Of a stretch of DNA of 20,698 nt, positions 5,978 to 10,912 are shown piece by piece. The translations under genes and the position numbers were made by a program. The notes beneath the pieces were generated by a model. The model was not told the DNA's origin, did no database searches, and saw only the letters and a list, made by a program, of their open reading frames with translations. The stretch is from a virus, in the IMG/VR virus record IMGVR_UViG_3300037502_001994, positions 1-20,698 of that record; one strand, written 5' to 3'. Positions within the stretch are counted from its first letter, which is position 1; every line of letters begins with the position of its first letter.

Positions 5978-6005
5978 CGCCCCCTAACGGGGGCGTTTCT
6001 TTTTC
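5978..6005 (+). terminator. Strong rho-independent terminator
   Basis: CGCCCCC (5978-5984), loop TAAC, GGGGGCG (5989-5995), then TTTCTTTTTC. A 7-bp, nearly all-GC stem with a U-rich tail, 49 bases before the next start codon and facing the same way. A terminator placed in front of the genes it would silence, and after its own promoter, suggests attenuation. Confidence 0.85.
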
Positions 6006-6053
6006 AGCCCAAAGCTCTGGTAAAATTAAGAGAAATCATTTCAGGTAAAGCCT

Positions 6054-6890
6054 ATGCCCCCTTCTGGAACAAGATCGTCTTCGAAGTCATCTGGTGCTGG
6101 CCGAGATAGCTCTCGTGGTCTTGGCAAGGGTGCTGGTGGCTCTGCCATTGGTAAGCCTTCTTCTAAAGGCGGTGTACGTGGCCCCACAGGCCCTCAGGGA
6201 CAGGCTAGGACCTCCCCTGCTGGTGGTAAGGCCGGTTCCATTTCCCGGTCTGGCGCTCGTGGGCCTACCGGCCCTAAGGGACAGGCAAGAACATCTCCCG
6301 CTGGAGGCAAGTCTGGTGCCGTGACCCCCAAAAGTGAGTTCCAGAGGTTTCAGGAGCGTTACCCCGGCGGCACTCGCAGCATGAATGTAAAGGACATTCC
6401 TTCCCCGATGCCCGGTGGCTTTGGCCCTGCTGGTAATGCGGTCAGGGGTGTTTTGACTGGTGCCCGTGGTCTCGCTGGTCGGCTTACCGGCCAGACTGCT
6501 GCTGCCACCAAGAAGGCCAAGCAGATTGCCGATATTGAGAAGAAGATCCCCCGGCTTGAGAGGATGAAGCAGTCAGAGGCCATTCGCTTGGGCAAACCCT
6601 CACAACCCGGCAAGCTTCCTGACAAATTGCCTCCGATGGCCTTGAAGCAGATTCGGGAGGCTAACAAGCCTTTTCCCGGATACAAGACATGGAGCAGGAT
6701 TCAGGACCGGATTGACGATGTGACAGAGGGTCTTGGCTTTGGCAAGGGGGAAGTTGCTCGTGGCCTTGCTGCTGGCGTCACTGCTGGCGTTGGTGAAGGT
6801 AGCAGGCGTATTGCCGAGTCTGCTTTGGATGGGTTCAAGCGTGGCGGTCTTGTGAAGAAGCCCGGTAATTTCAAAAGAAAGAAAAAATAA
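6054..6890 (+). CDS. Basic, glycine-rich, low-complexity protein
   Basis: A 278-residue, strongly basic protein of unknown function. Residues 1-90 are Ser/Gly/Lys-rich and disordered, with two near-identical collagen-like units, RGPTGPQGQARTSPAGGKAG (42-61) and RGPTGPKGQARTSPAGGKSG (69-88). The middle has Gly/Ala stretches such as GNAVRGVLTGARGLAGRLTG, then a charged helical region (about 155-180). The C-terminal part has a glycine-zipper-like GFGKGEVARGLAAGVTAGVG and ends in GNFKRKKK. Basic disordered phage proteins can bind packaged DNA or be ejected with it, which is speculation here. The ribosome site is weak (AGGT). The stop overlaps the next start (TAATG), so both genes are translationally coupled. 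Confidence 0.65.
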   Translation: MPPSGTRSSSKSSGAGRDSSRGLGKGAGGSAIGKPSSKGGVRGPTGPQGQARTSPAGGKAGSISRSGARGPTGPKGQARTSPAGGKSGAVTPKSEFQRFQERYPGGTRSMNVKDIPSPMPGGFGPAGNAVRGVLTGARGLAGRLTGQTAAATKKAKQIADIEKKIPRLERMKQSEAIRLGKPSQPGKLPDKLPPMALKQIREANKPFPGYKTWSRIQDRIDDVTEGLGFGKGEVARGLAAGVTAGVGEGSRRIAESALDGFKRGGLVKKPGNFKRKKK

Positions 6891-7750
6891 TGGCTGAAGA
6901 AAAGAAGAAGCGCCGCACGTTTAAATCCCGTCCTGCCAAGGATGTCACAGAGGACAGCAGGCGTTCGCGCTTCCTCAAGCAGGATGGCAATCCCCGTGCT
7001 GCCAAGGATGTGAAGCCCGGTTCCGCGCGTGAGCGTTTGGCGAAAGGCCCGACAAAGAAGTCTGGTGTTCCCGGCACTTCCACTGAGGCCCGCCGGTTCT
7101 CGGATGTGAAGAAGTCGCGGGGTCCCTTCGGCCAGCTTACCGTGCGTAAGGAGAACATGCCCGCCAAGATGGAGCAGCCCAAGCGCGGTGTTGTGAAATA
7201 TGAAGAGCCCAAGCGTGGCGTCACAAAGTATAAGCCCGCGAAGGTTGAAGTGCCAAAGGCTGCTGGTGGTGCCGGTGGTGGTATCGGTGGTACAATCGCC
7301 CGTGGTGCCTTCCGCACCGTTGGTGGCCCCGCAGTTATGCTTGTTTCGATGACCCAGCCCGCTGGTGAGGGTTCTGACAAGCCGACTGGCCCGCTCATGA
7401 AGGGTGGCAAGCTTCCGGGTTACAAGTATCTGGATGAGAAGCGTGGTGGTGGTCCGGAGCGCCGTCAGGGTCCTTCGGCACCCTCTATGGACAAGAAGGG
7501 TGGTCTTGAGAAGCCCGTCAAGGTTGATGCCGACAAGAAGCGCAAGGCTGATGAGTTCCGCGCCAAGCTTCAGGGCCAGCGCCCCGGTGGCAAGGCAAAG
7601 GCTGCTCCCAAGGCCCCTGTGAAGGCTGCCCCGGCCAAGCCGAAGTTCAAGGGGAACTGGGTTGGTGCCGCCCCGACAGAGATGCAGGCTCGTGGTGGTG
7701 CCAAGATTCGCCGCCCGAATCTCTTGGATTTCCTTCGTAAAAAGAAGTAG
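6890..7750 (+). CDS. Second basic, lysine-rich low-complexity protein
   Basis: A 286-residue protein similar in style to its upstream neighbour: it opens MAEEKKKRRTFKSRPAKDV and ends LLDFLRKKK. It contains a repeated PKRGVVKY/PKRGVTKY unit, a central glycine-rich hydrophobic stretch (GGAGGGIGGTIARGAF, then VGGPAVMLVSM) that could insert in or touch a membrane, and a long Lys/Ala/Pro tail reminiscent of histone H1-like proteins (about residues 225-260). No catalytic motif is visible. Translation is probably coupled to the previous gene by the TAATG overlap. A DNA-condensing or ejected virion protein is possible; nothing in the sequence proves it. Confidence 0.65.
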   Translation: MAEEKKKRRTFKSRPAKDVTEDSRRSRFLKQDGNPRAAKDVKPGSARERLAKGPTKKSGVPGTSTEARRFSDVKKSRGPFGQLTVRKENMPAKMEQPKRGVVKYEEPKRGVTKYKPAKVEVPKAAGGAGGGIGGTIARGAFRTVGGPAVMLVSMTQPAGEGSDKPTGPLMKGGKLPGYKYLDEKRGGGPERRQGPSAPSMDKKGGLEKPVKVDADKKRKADEFRAKLQGQRPGGKAKAAPKAPVKAAPAKPKFKGNWVGAAPTEMQARGGAKIRRPNLLDFLRKKK

Positions 7751-7772
7751 TTAAATCAAATCTTAGGGAAAG

Positions 7773-7809
7773 AACCCCGCAGGGCTGCATACCTTGCGGG
7801 GTTTTTTCG
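7773..7809 (+). terminator. Rho-independent terminator after the basic-protein pair
   Basis: AACCCCGCA (7773-7781) pairs with TGCGGGGTT (7795-7803), with an extra GG/CC inside the loop, followed by a run of six T. It closes the two-gene unit 6054-7750. Confidence 0.85.
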
Positions 7810-7829
7810 TTTGACAGCCCGGAACCTGA

Positions 7830-8057
7830 ATGCCAGAAGCACCGAAACAATGGAGATGCCAAGTGTTCACGAGACTTGAACCACCTATTCCAATGAATAC
7901 CGTCAAGGGTGACGGCTATGCTTTCGCTGTGATCGACTATAGCTTTGAGAGTGATCTCATTTGGGTTGTGGCACTTGATGAAAGTCGGGAGATCTGGTGC
8001 GTGCCCAACGCGGAGGTCAGGATGCAGAAGAATTGGACCGCCGGGAGGAGGGATTGA
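7830..8057 (+). CDS. Small conserved phage hypothetical protein
   Basis: The product is up to 75 residues long. The core PPIPMNTVKGDGYAFAVIDY...LIWVVALDESREIWCVPNAEVRMQKNWTAGR looks like a compact beta-rich domain and is reminiscent of small proteins I have seen in many phages, without known function. Two starts are possible: ATG 7830 with a weak GGAA, or GTG 7863 with GGAG 7 bases upstream, giving a 64-residue product beginning VFTRLEPPIP. The GTG start looks slightly better. It is the first of a run of tightly packed genes leading to the transglycosylase, and the next start follows within two bases of its stop. Confidence 0.6.
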   Translation: MPEAPKQWRCQVFTRLEPPIPMNTVKGDGYAFAVIDYSFESDLIWVVALDESREIWCVPNAEVRMQKNWTAGRRD

Positions 8058-8058
8058 A

Positions 8059-8163
8059 ATGTCTCTGATTGAGTTTTTGGTCGGGGTGTCTGTTGGTTTC
8101 TCAATTGTAGCCACCCTCGTGATGTTCGCGATTATCTACGTTCAGTTGTACAAGGGGAAGTGA
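8059..8163 (+). CDS. 34-residue single-span membrane protein, holin/spanin candidate
   Basis: The protein MSLIEFLVGVSVGFSIVATL... is one hydrophobic helix (about residues 4-28) followed by a short basic tail (LYKGK). The start at 8059 has a strong GGAGGAGGG ribosome site 6 bases upstream; a longer frame from 7945 is only a shadow of the previous gene. It is followed at once by a second mini membrane protein and then, within 310 bases, by a lytic transglycosylase, so a role in lysis as a small holin-like protein is plausible but not shown. Confidence 0.6.
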   Translation: MSLIEFLVGVSVGFSIVATLVMFAIIYVQLYKGK

Positions 8164-8259
8164 ATGGATAATTTTTTCTGGTTTCTGGTCATGGCGATGA
8201 TCTTCGCCAATGTCTTCATGTTCGCCGCTTTTGCTGTCGGGGGCGGAGATGACAGTTAA
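8164..8259 (+). CDS. 31-residue membrane protein, second lysis candidate
   Basis: The frame begins MDNFFWFLVMAMIFANVFMF, continues AAFAVGGG and ends with an acidic GDDS tail: a single strongly hydrophobic helix. Its ATG directly follows the TGA of the preceding gene, with GGGGAAG upstream as ribosome site, and its end overlaps the start of the next gene by 11 bases. The tight fit into the gene run argues that it is translated. Two short membrane proteins of opposite tail charge in tandem before a muralytic enzyme fit a holin and partner; other membrane roles are possible. Confidence 0.5.
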   Translation: MDNFFWFLVMAMIFANVFMFAAFAVGGGDDS

Positions 8260-8476
8260 TGTAGTTTCTACGACGATGGTCACATGCAATCGGTGCGGCC
8301 ATGAGGACACATGGATTCCGGAGACCCCGGAGTTTTTGAAATGGGAATGGAGTAAACTGACGCAAGGTGAAGATTCCGGGGGTAAGTTCTTTATCAGCCG
8401 GAACAAGAAAATATCCTTTGATCTGTGCCCCTCTTGCACTCGTGAGGTCAAGGATTGGATAAGGAATGGACGATGA
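8249..8476 (+). CDS. Small zinc-ribbon protein
   Basis: A 75-residue protein starting MTVNVVSTTMVTCNRCGHED. Two CxxC knuckles (CNRC at 13-16 and CPSC near residue 63) form a likely zinc ribbon, with a W/E-rich middle segment (KWEWSKLTQGED). Ribbons like this occur in many small phage proteins that touch nucleic acid or protein partners. The start at 8249 has GGAG directly adjacent, which is too close to be ideal; an ATG at 8276 would remove the first nine residues and keep both knuckles. The stop overlaps the next start as ATGA. Confidence 0.6.
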   Translation: MTVNVVSTTMVTCNRCGHEDTWIPETPEFLKWEWSKLTQGEDSGGKFFISRNKKISFDLCPSCTREVKDWIRNGR

Positions 8477-8925
8477 AGAAATGTATCGCTGCGCTTGCTG
8501 TCGGGGTTTTGATTTTTACAACCCCGGCACTCTCTAACACTGTTCAAAGGATGGTTTCCGTCGAGGCCATGAGACAGGGAGTTCCGGTTGGTCTGGCACT
8601 CTCTATCGCAAAGGCCGAAAGCAACTTCCGGTGCAACGCTGTCGGCAGGGCTGGTGAGCGAGGTGTCATGCAGATCAAGCCATCCACGGCACGGGGGATT
8701 GGTTATAGAGGTCCTGCTTCAGGACTGAACAATTGCGCCACCGGAATCCGGTACGGCATGATTTATCTGAAGATGGCCTATAAAAAGGCTAACGGTAATG
8801 TGTATAGGGCTGCTATTCTGTACAATGCCGGTCTCGGTTCAAAGAGAAAGAAGAGTGCATATGCCCAGAAAATCACAAAGAAATATCATTCCCACGGACG
8901 CTCTGCGACAACTCGACGCAGATGA
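8473..8925 (+). CDS. Secreted lytic transglycosylase (SLT domain)
   Basis: A 150-residue peptidoglycan-cleaving enzyme. The N-terminal MKKCIAALAVGVLIFTTPAL is a signal peptide with a probable cleavage site after ALS. The SLT/goose-lysozyme-like fold follows: catalytic glutamate in IAKAESNF (E49), GVMQIKPSTA (64-73), the repetitive-helix region and ILYNAG (115-120). The C-terminal tail is basic (KKYHSHGRSATTRRR). It would act in the periplasm on glycan strands, in lysis or in wall penetration at entry. The start at 8473 overlaps the preceding stop (ATGA). The 3' end is overlapped by the next gene. Two mini membrane genes upstream make a lysis cassette plausible. Confidence 0.8.
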   Translation: MKKCIAALAVGVLIFTTPALSNTVQRMVSVEAMRQGVPVGLALSIAKAESNFRCNAVGRAGERGVMQIKPSTARGIGYRGPASGLNNCATGIRYGMIYLKMAYKKANGNVYRAAILYNAGLGSKRKKSAYAQKITKKYHSHGRSATTRRR

Positions 8926-9085
8926 ACTCGCGTCTTCGATGATTTTATATATTAACAAGGATGATGAACGGGTGTATCTTCATCCCTTCGAAAGCGACAT
9001 TCATGCTCTTGAGTTTCTTGAGATCATGATTGCTGGCTTGAGAGCAGACATCATGGAACAAATCATGAAGAGGTCGTTAAATTGA
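8861..9085 (+). CDS. Small acidic hypothetical protein overlapping the transglycosylase gene
   Basis: A 74-residue product starting MPRKSQRNIIPTDALRQLDA. The likely start at 8861 lies inside the transglycosylase gene (65-base overlap) with GAAGAG upstream; a shorter alternative at 8939 lacks a ribosome site. The body is acidic and mostly helical (DALRQLDADELAS, HALEFLEIMIAGLRADIM) with a short strand-like YINKDDERVYLHPF between. The stop overlaps the next start (TTGA). No family recognised. Confidence 0.55.
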   Translation: MPRKSQRNIIPTDALRQLDADELASSMILYINKDDERVYLHPFESDIHALEFLEIMIAGLRADIMEQIMKRSLN

Positions 9086-9339
9086 AACAGGTTGACACGG
9101 AAGACTCTTTCGAGTACTGGTTGCGTAAAGCCAAGGTTGGCGAGAAGATCATGTACTATGATGGTTTTCTGATGATGGACAGGGAGCGTCTCATCAAGAA
9201 CGGAACGTTCGTTGAGAATTTCCCCCAAACCGTCAAGACCGCAATCAAGGCTTGGAAGGCTTATCAGGACGGCCTTGTGATCCTAGCGCAAAAAAAGAAT
9301 GATTACTTCTCCTATGACTACATCGCAATCAAGTGCTAA
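9082..9339 (+). CDS. Small conserved phage hypothetical protein (TTG start)
   Basis: An 85-residue protein with FEYWLRKAKVGEKIMYYDGF near the N-terminus, then LMMDRE, a helical AIKAWKAYQDGLVILAQKK and a C-terminal FSYDYIAIKC. The pattern resembles a small winged-helix-like phage protein family of unknown function that I recall from T7-like marine phages. Translation probably begins at TTG 9082, overlapping the previous stop by four bases with AGAGG upstream. No catalytic residues are evident. Confidence 0.6.
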   Translation: MKQVDTEDSFEYWLRKAKVGEKIMYYDGFLMMDRERLIKNGTFVENFPQTVKTAIKAWKAYQDGLVILAQKKNDYFSYDYIAIKC

Positions 9340-9511
9340 GTCTTTTGTCTTGGAGACCCGGTACATCTGGGGTGAGACCATCGCTGATGCGATGAGCCTT
9401 GCCCAAAAGATGGAGGTCTTCGGGTGGAAGGTTCAAGGTAATCCCGCTCCAATGATTTGGAATGGTCGTTACGGAACTGGTGTCTCAATAACAAGGACCA
9501 ATGATGCCTGA
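9299..9511 (+). CDS. Small hypothetical protein
   Basis: Up to 70 residues; the conserved-looking part is FVLETRYIWGETIADAMSLAQKM...FGWKVQGNPAP, a probable beta-alpha-beta unit. The start is uncertain: ATG 9299 and ATG 9314 both lie inside the previous gene and neither has a good ribosome site, and a TTG at 9350 is also possible. Its end overlaps the glycosyltransferase gene by 11 bases. Tight packing on both sides supports a real gene; no function is recognised. Confidence 0.5.
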   Translation: MITSPMTTSQSSAKSFVLETRYIWGETIADAMSLAQKMEVFGWKVQGNPAPMIWNGRYGTGVSITRTNDA

Positions 9512-10307
9512 GAACGAGCTTCAGATTAATGTTGCAAAACTGAAAGGCAAGAAGGTCATGCTTGCCACTCCCATGTATGGTGGGCTTGGCAACACGATGT
9601 ACATGTCCAGCGTCTTGCAGTTGCAGGACCAGTTTTTGCGGCGCGGAATCTCTCTTTATCATTGTTTTATGATGAACGAGAGCCTCATCGACAGGGCGCG
9701 TAATGGCCTTGTTGATGAGTTCCTGACCCGTAGTGACGCTGATTATATGCTCTTTGTGGACGCCGACATCCAGTTCCGGGCGGAAGATGTCCTCGCAATG
9801 ATGTCCTATGAGAAGGACATTATCTGCGGCCCGTACCCAAAAAAGCACATCAACTGGCCTGTCATCATTGGTGCCGTGAAGAGTGGTATTGAGGATGTGA
9901 CAACCCTCGAAAGGCTTGTCGGGGAGTATGTGTTTACACCTCTTGATGAGAAGCCCTTCCACGAAGAGATCGTAAGGGTATCTGAGGCTGGCACCGGGCT
10001 TATGTTGATTCACAGGTCCGTCTTTGCGAAGCTGAAGGAGGCTTACCCGGAGAATTATTACAAGTCCGACGATTCTAAGGGTGGGCACTTCGGTAAGGAG
10101 ATGCACGCATACTTCCGCACTGAAATCTTTGAGAATCGGTATCTCTCCGAGGACTACTACTTCTGCAAGAAGTGGCGTGATTTGGGTGGGGAAATCTGGC
10201 TTTTCCCTTGGGCTCAGACCACGCATTATGGTACGTATGGTTTTCAGGGCTCCGTTGGGCACCTGATCGACACAATCCGTAAAGTTGCAGAGAGTGAAAA
10301 GAAGTGA
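9501..10307 (+). CDS. GT-A-type glycosyltransferase
   Basis: A 268-residue cytosolic enzyme. KKVMLATPMYGG (17-28) starts the nucleotide-sugar-binding fold, FVDADI (85-90) contains the metal-binding DxD motif, and SEDYYFCKKWRDLGGEIW (216-233) with the histidine of AQTTHYG (H242) matches the C-terminal catalytic end of family-2-like phage glycosyltransferases. It may glycosylate phage DNA, virion proteins or a host surface target; the sequence does not say which. AAGGA precedes the start; an ATG one codon later is equally possible. The stop overlaps the next GTG start by four bases, so it is coupled to the DnaA-like gene. Confidence 0.8.
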   Translation: MMPENELQINVAKLKGKKVMLATPMYGGLGNTMYMSSVLQLQDQFLRRGISLYHCFMMNESLIDRARNGLVDEFLTRSDADYMLFVDADIQFRAEDVLAMMSYEKDIICGPYPKKHINWPVIIGAVKSGIEDVTTLERLVGEYVFTPLDEKPFHEEIVRVSEAGTGLMLIHRSVFAKLKEAYPENYYKSDDSKGGHFGKEMHAYFRTEIFENRYLSEDYYFCKKWRDLGGEIWLFPWAQTTHYGTYGFQGSVGHLIDTIRKVAESEKK

Positions 10308-10855
10308 GTGAAGATCTTGAGGCCATGATGGCGAAGGCTCTTTCAGGGCAGTTCTTCTGGGAGCCTACCACATTCGCCTGTTACGGGGCTGGTGAACTTT
10401 CCGATGAAATCCGCAGGGCACAGAAGAAGTTCGTTGATCGCCCGAAGAAGACATACGGGGAAAAGACCCGCCTTGAGCGGGAAAGGATTGACGCCATCAT
10501 CAAGAGGAAGGAGATCATTGCTTCCTTCGTTGACAAGGATCTCTGCTCTGAGATCAAGTTCATCCGGGATTTTATTGCAGACCTACACAAGGTGGGGCCT
10601 CACGAAATTGCCGGTGAAGGCCGGATGAAGAAAGTTGCTGTGGCGCGGCACCATTTTGTGTGGTCTCTGGTTCGCTATTACCCGGAGATTTCCATTGCGG
10701 AGCTTGGGCGGCAGATCAACAAGCACCATACAACCATCCTCCACAGCCGCAACTATTTCGAAAAGGTTAAGGACTCATACGCGGAGATTGTCGCCGCAGT
10801 GGATGAGTTCATGAAGACAAACAGCCGGTTTAGCTCAGTTGGTCAGAGCGCCTGA
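10304..10855 (+). CDS. DnaA domain-IV-like DNA-binding protein
   Basis: A 183-residue protein starting at GTG 10304 (GTGA overlap with the glycosyltransferase stop). Residues about 108-155 (KKVAVARHHFVWSLVRYYPE, ISIAELGRQINKHHTTILHS) match the helix-turn-helix and HTT signature by which DnaA domain IV binds 9-bp DnaA boxes. No AAA+ domain is present, so it is a free DNA-binding module with a charged, helical N-terminal region. It could compete with host DnaA or bind phage sites. The last ten residues (from about S174) are read from inside the tRNA-Thr gene and the TGA lies in its anticodon stem, so excising the tRNA would remove the stop codon from this message. Confidence 0.7.
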   Translation: MSEDLEAMMAKALSGQFFWEPTTFACYGAGELSDEIRRAQKKFVDRPKKTYGEKTRLERERIDAIIKRKEIIASFVDKDLCSEIKFIRDFIADLHKVGPHEIAGEGRMKKVAVARHHFVWSLVRYYPEISIAELGRQINKHHTTILHSRNYFEKVKDSYAEIVAAVDEFMKTNSRFSSVGQSA

Positions 10856-10900
10856 TTTGTAATCAGGATGTCGGGGGTTCGAATCCTCCAACCGGCACCA
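10824..10900 (+). tRNA. tRNA-Thr (anticodon UGU), CCA encoded
   Basis: A complete cloverleaf: acceptor GCCGGTT (10824-10830)/AACCGGC (10890-10896), D-arm GCTC/GAGC, anticodon stem CCTGA/TCAGG with loop TTTGTAA giving anticodon TGT, T-arm GGGGG-TTCGAAT-CCTCC with one G-U pair, discriminator A and genomic CCA at 10898-10900. It would read ACA (and other ACN) Thr codons. It resembles alphaproteobacterial tRNA-Thr as remembered. It overlaps the previous gene's last 32 bases and ends 12 bases before the terL ATG. A tRNA can also serve as an integration site, but no integrase is in the window. Confidence 0.95.
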
Positions 10901-10906
10901 TATAAT
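10878..10906 (+). promoter_or_regulatory. Candidate promoter partly inside the tRNA, possibly giving leaderless terL mRNA
   Basis: A perfect TATAAT (10901-10906) begins directly after the tRNA CCA. Exactly 17 bases upstream is TTCGAA (10878-10883), part of the T-loop, a 3-of-6 match to TTGACA. Transcription would start about 10913, the A of the terL ATG. No Shine-Dalgarno sequence is present before that ATG, which fits a leaderless message. The -35 is weak, so this is tentative. Confidence 0.4.
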
Positions 10907-10912
10907 CAAACC

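Larger units (their letters stand above)
5854..6005 (+). ncRNA. Candidate structured RNA / transcription attenuator leader
   Basis: Between the promoter and the terminator is a leader of about 150 nt without an open frame. Its first 12 bases (5854-5865) pair with 5969-5981 into a 12-bp helix with one bulged A and one G-U pair. That helix uses 5978-5981, which are also in the left arm of the terminator (5978-5984), so the two structures exclude each other. A third hairpin, GATGG (5862-5866)/CCATC (5872-5876), would in turn disrupt the long helix. A 5-bp stem 5894-5898/5943-5947 and a tandem 16-bp repeat lie inside. This is the architecture of an attenuator or riboswitch-like switch; a stable free small RNA is the alternative. 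It matches no RNA family I recognise. Confidence 0.5.

Noticed and set aside
5854-6005. tRNA or tmRNA in the structured leader
   Set aside because: The closing helix superficially resembles an acceptor stem, but there is no T-loop GTTCGA motif, no D-arm and no CCA end, and the 3' side runs into a terminator.
9336-10262. 308-codon open frame on the minus strand
   Set aside because: It lies exactly opposite the glycosyltransferase, which has DxD and SEDYYFC motifs and tight coupling to neighbours. The antisense product has no ribosome site or recognisable domain.
10868-10912. N-terminal extension of the terminase large subunit
   Set aside because: The extra 15 codons are encoded by the 3' half of the tRNA-Thr (SGVRILQPAP...), a common artefact where a gene follows a tRNA.
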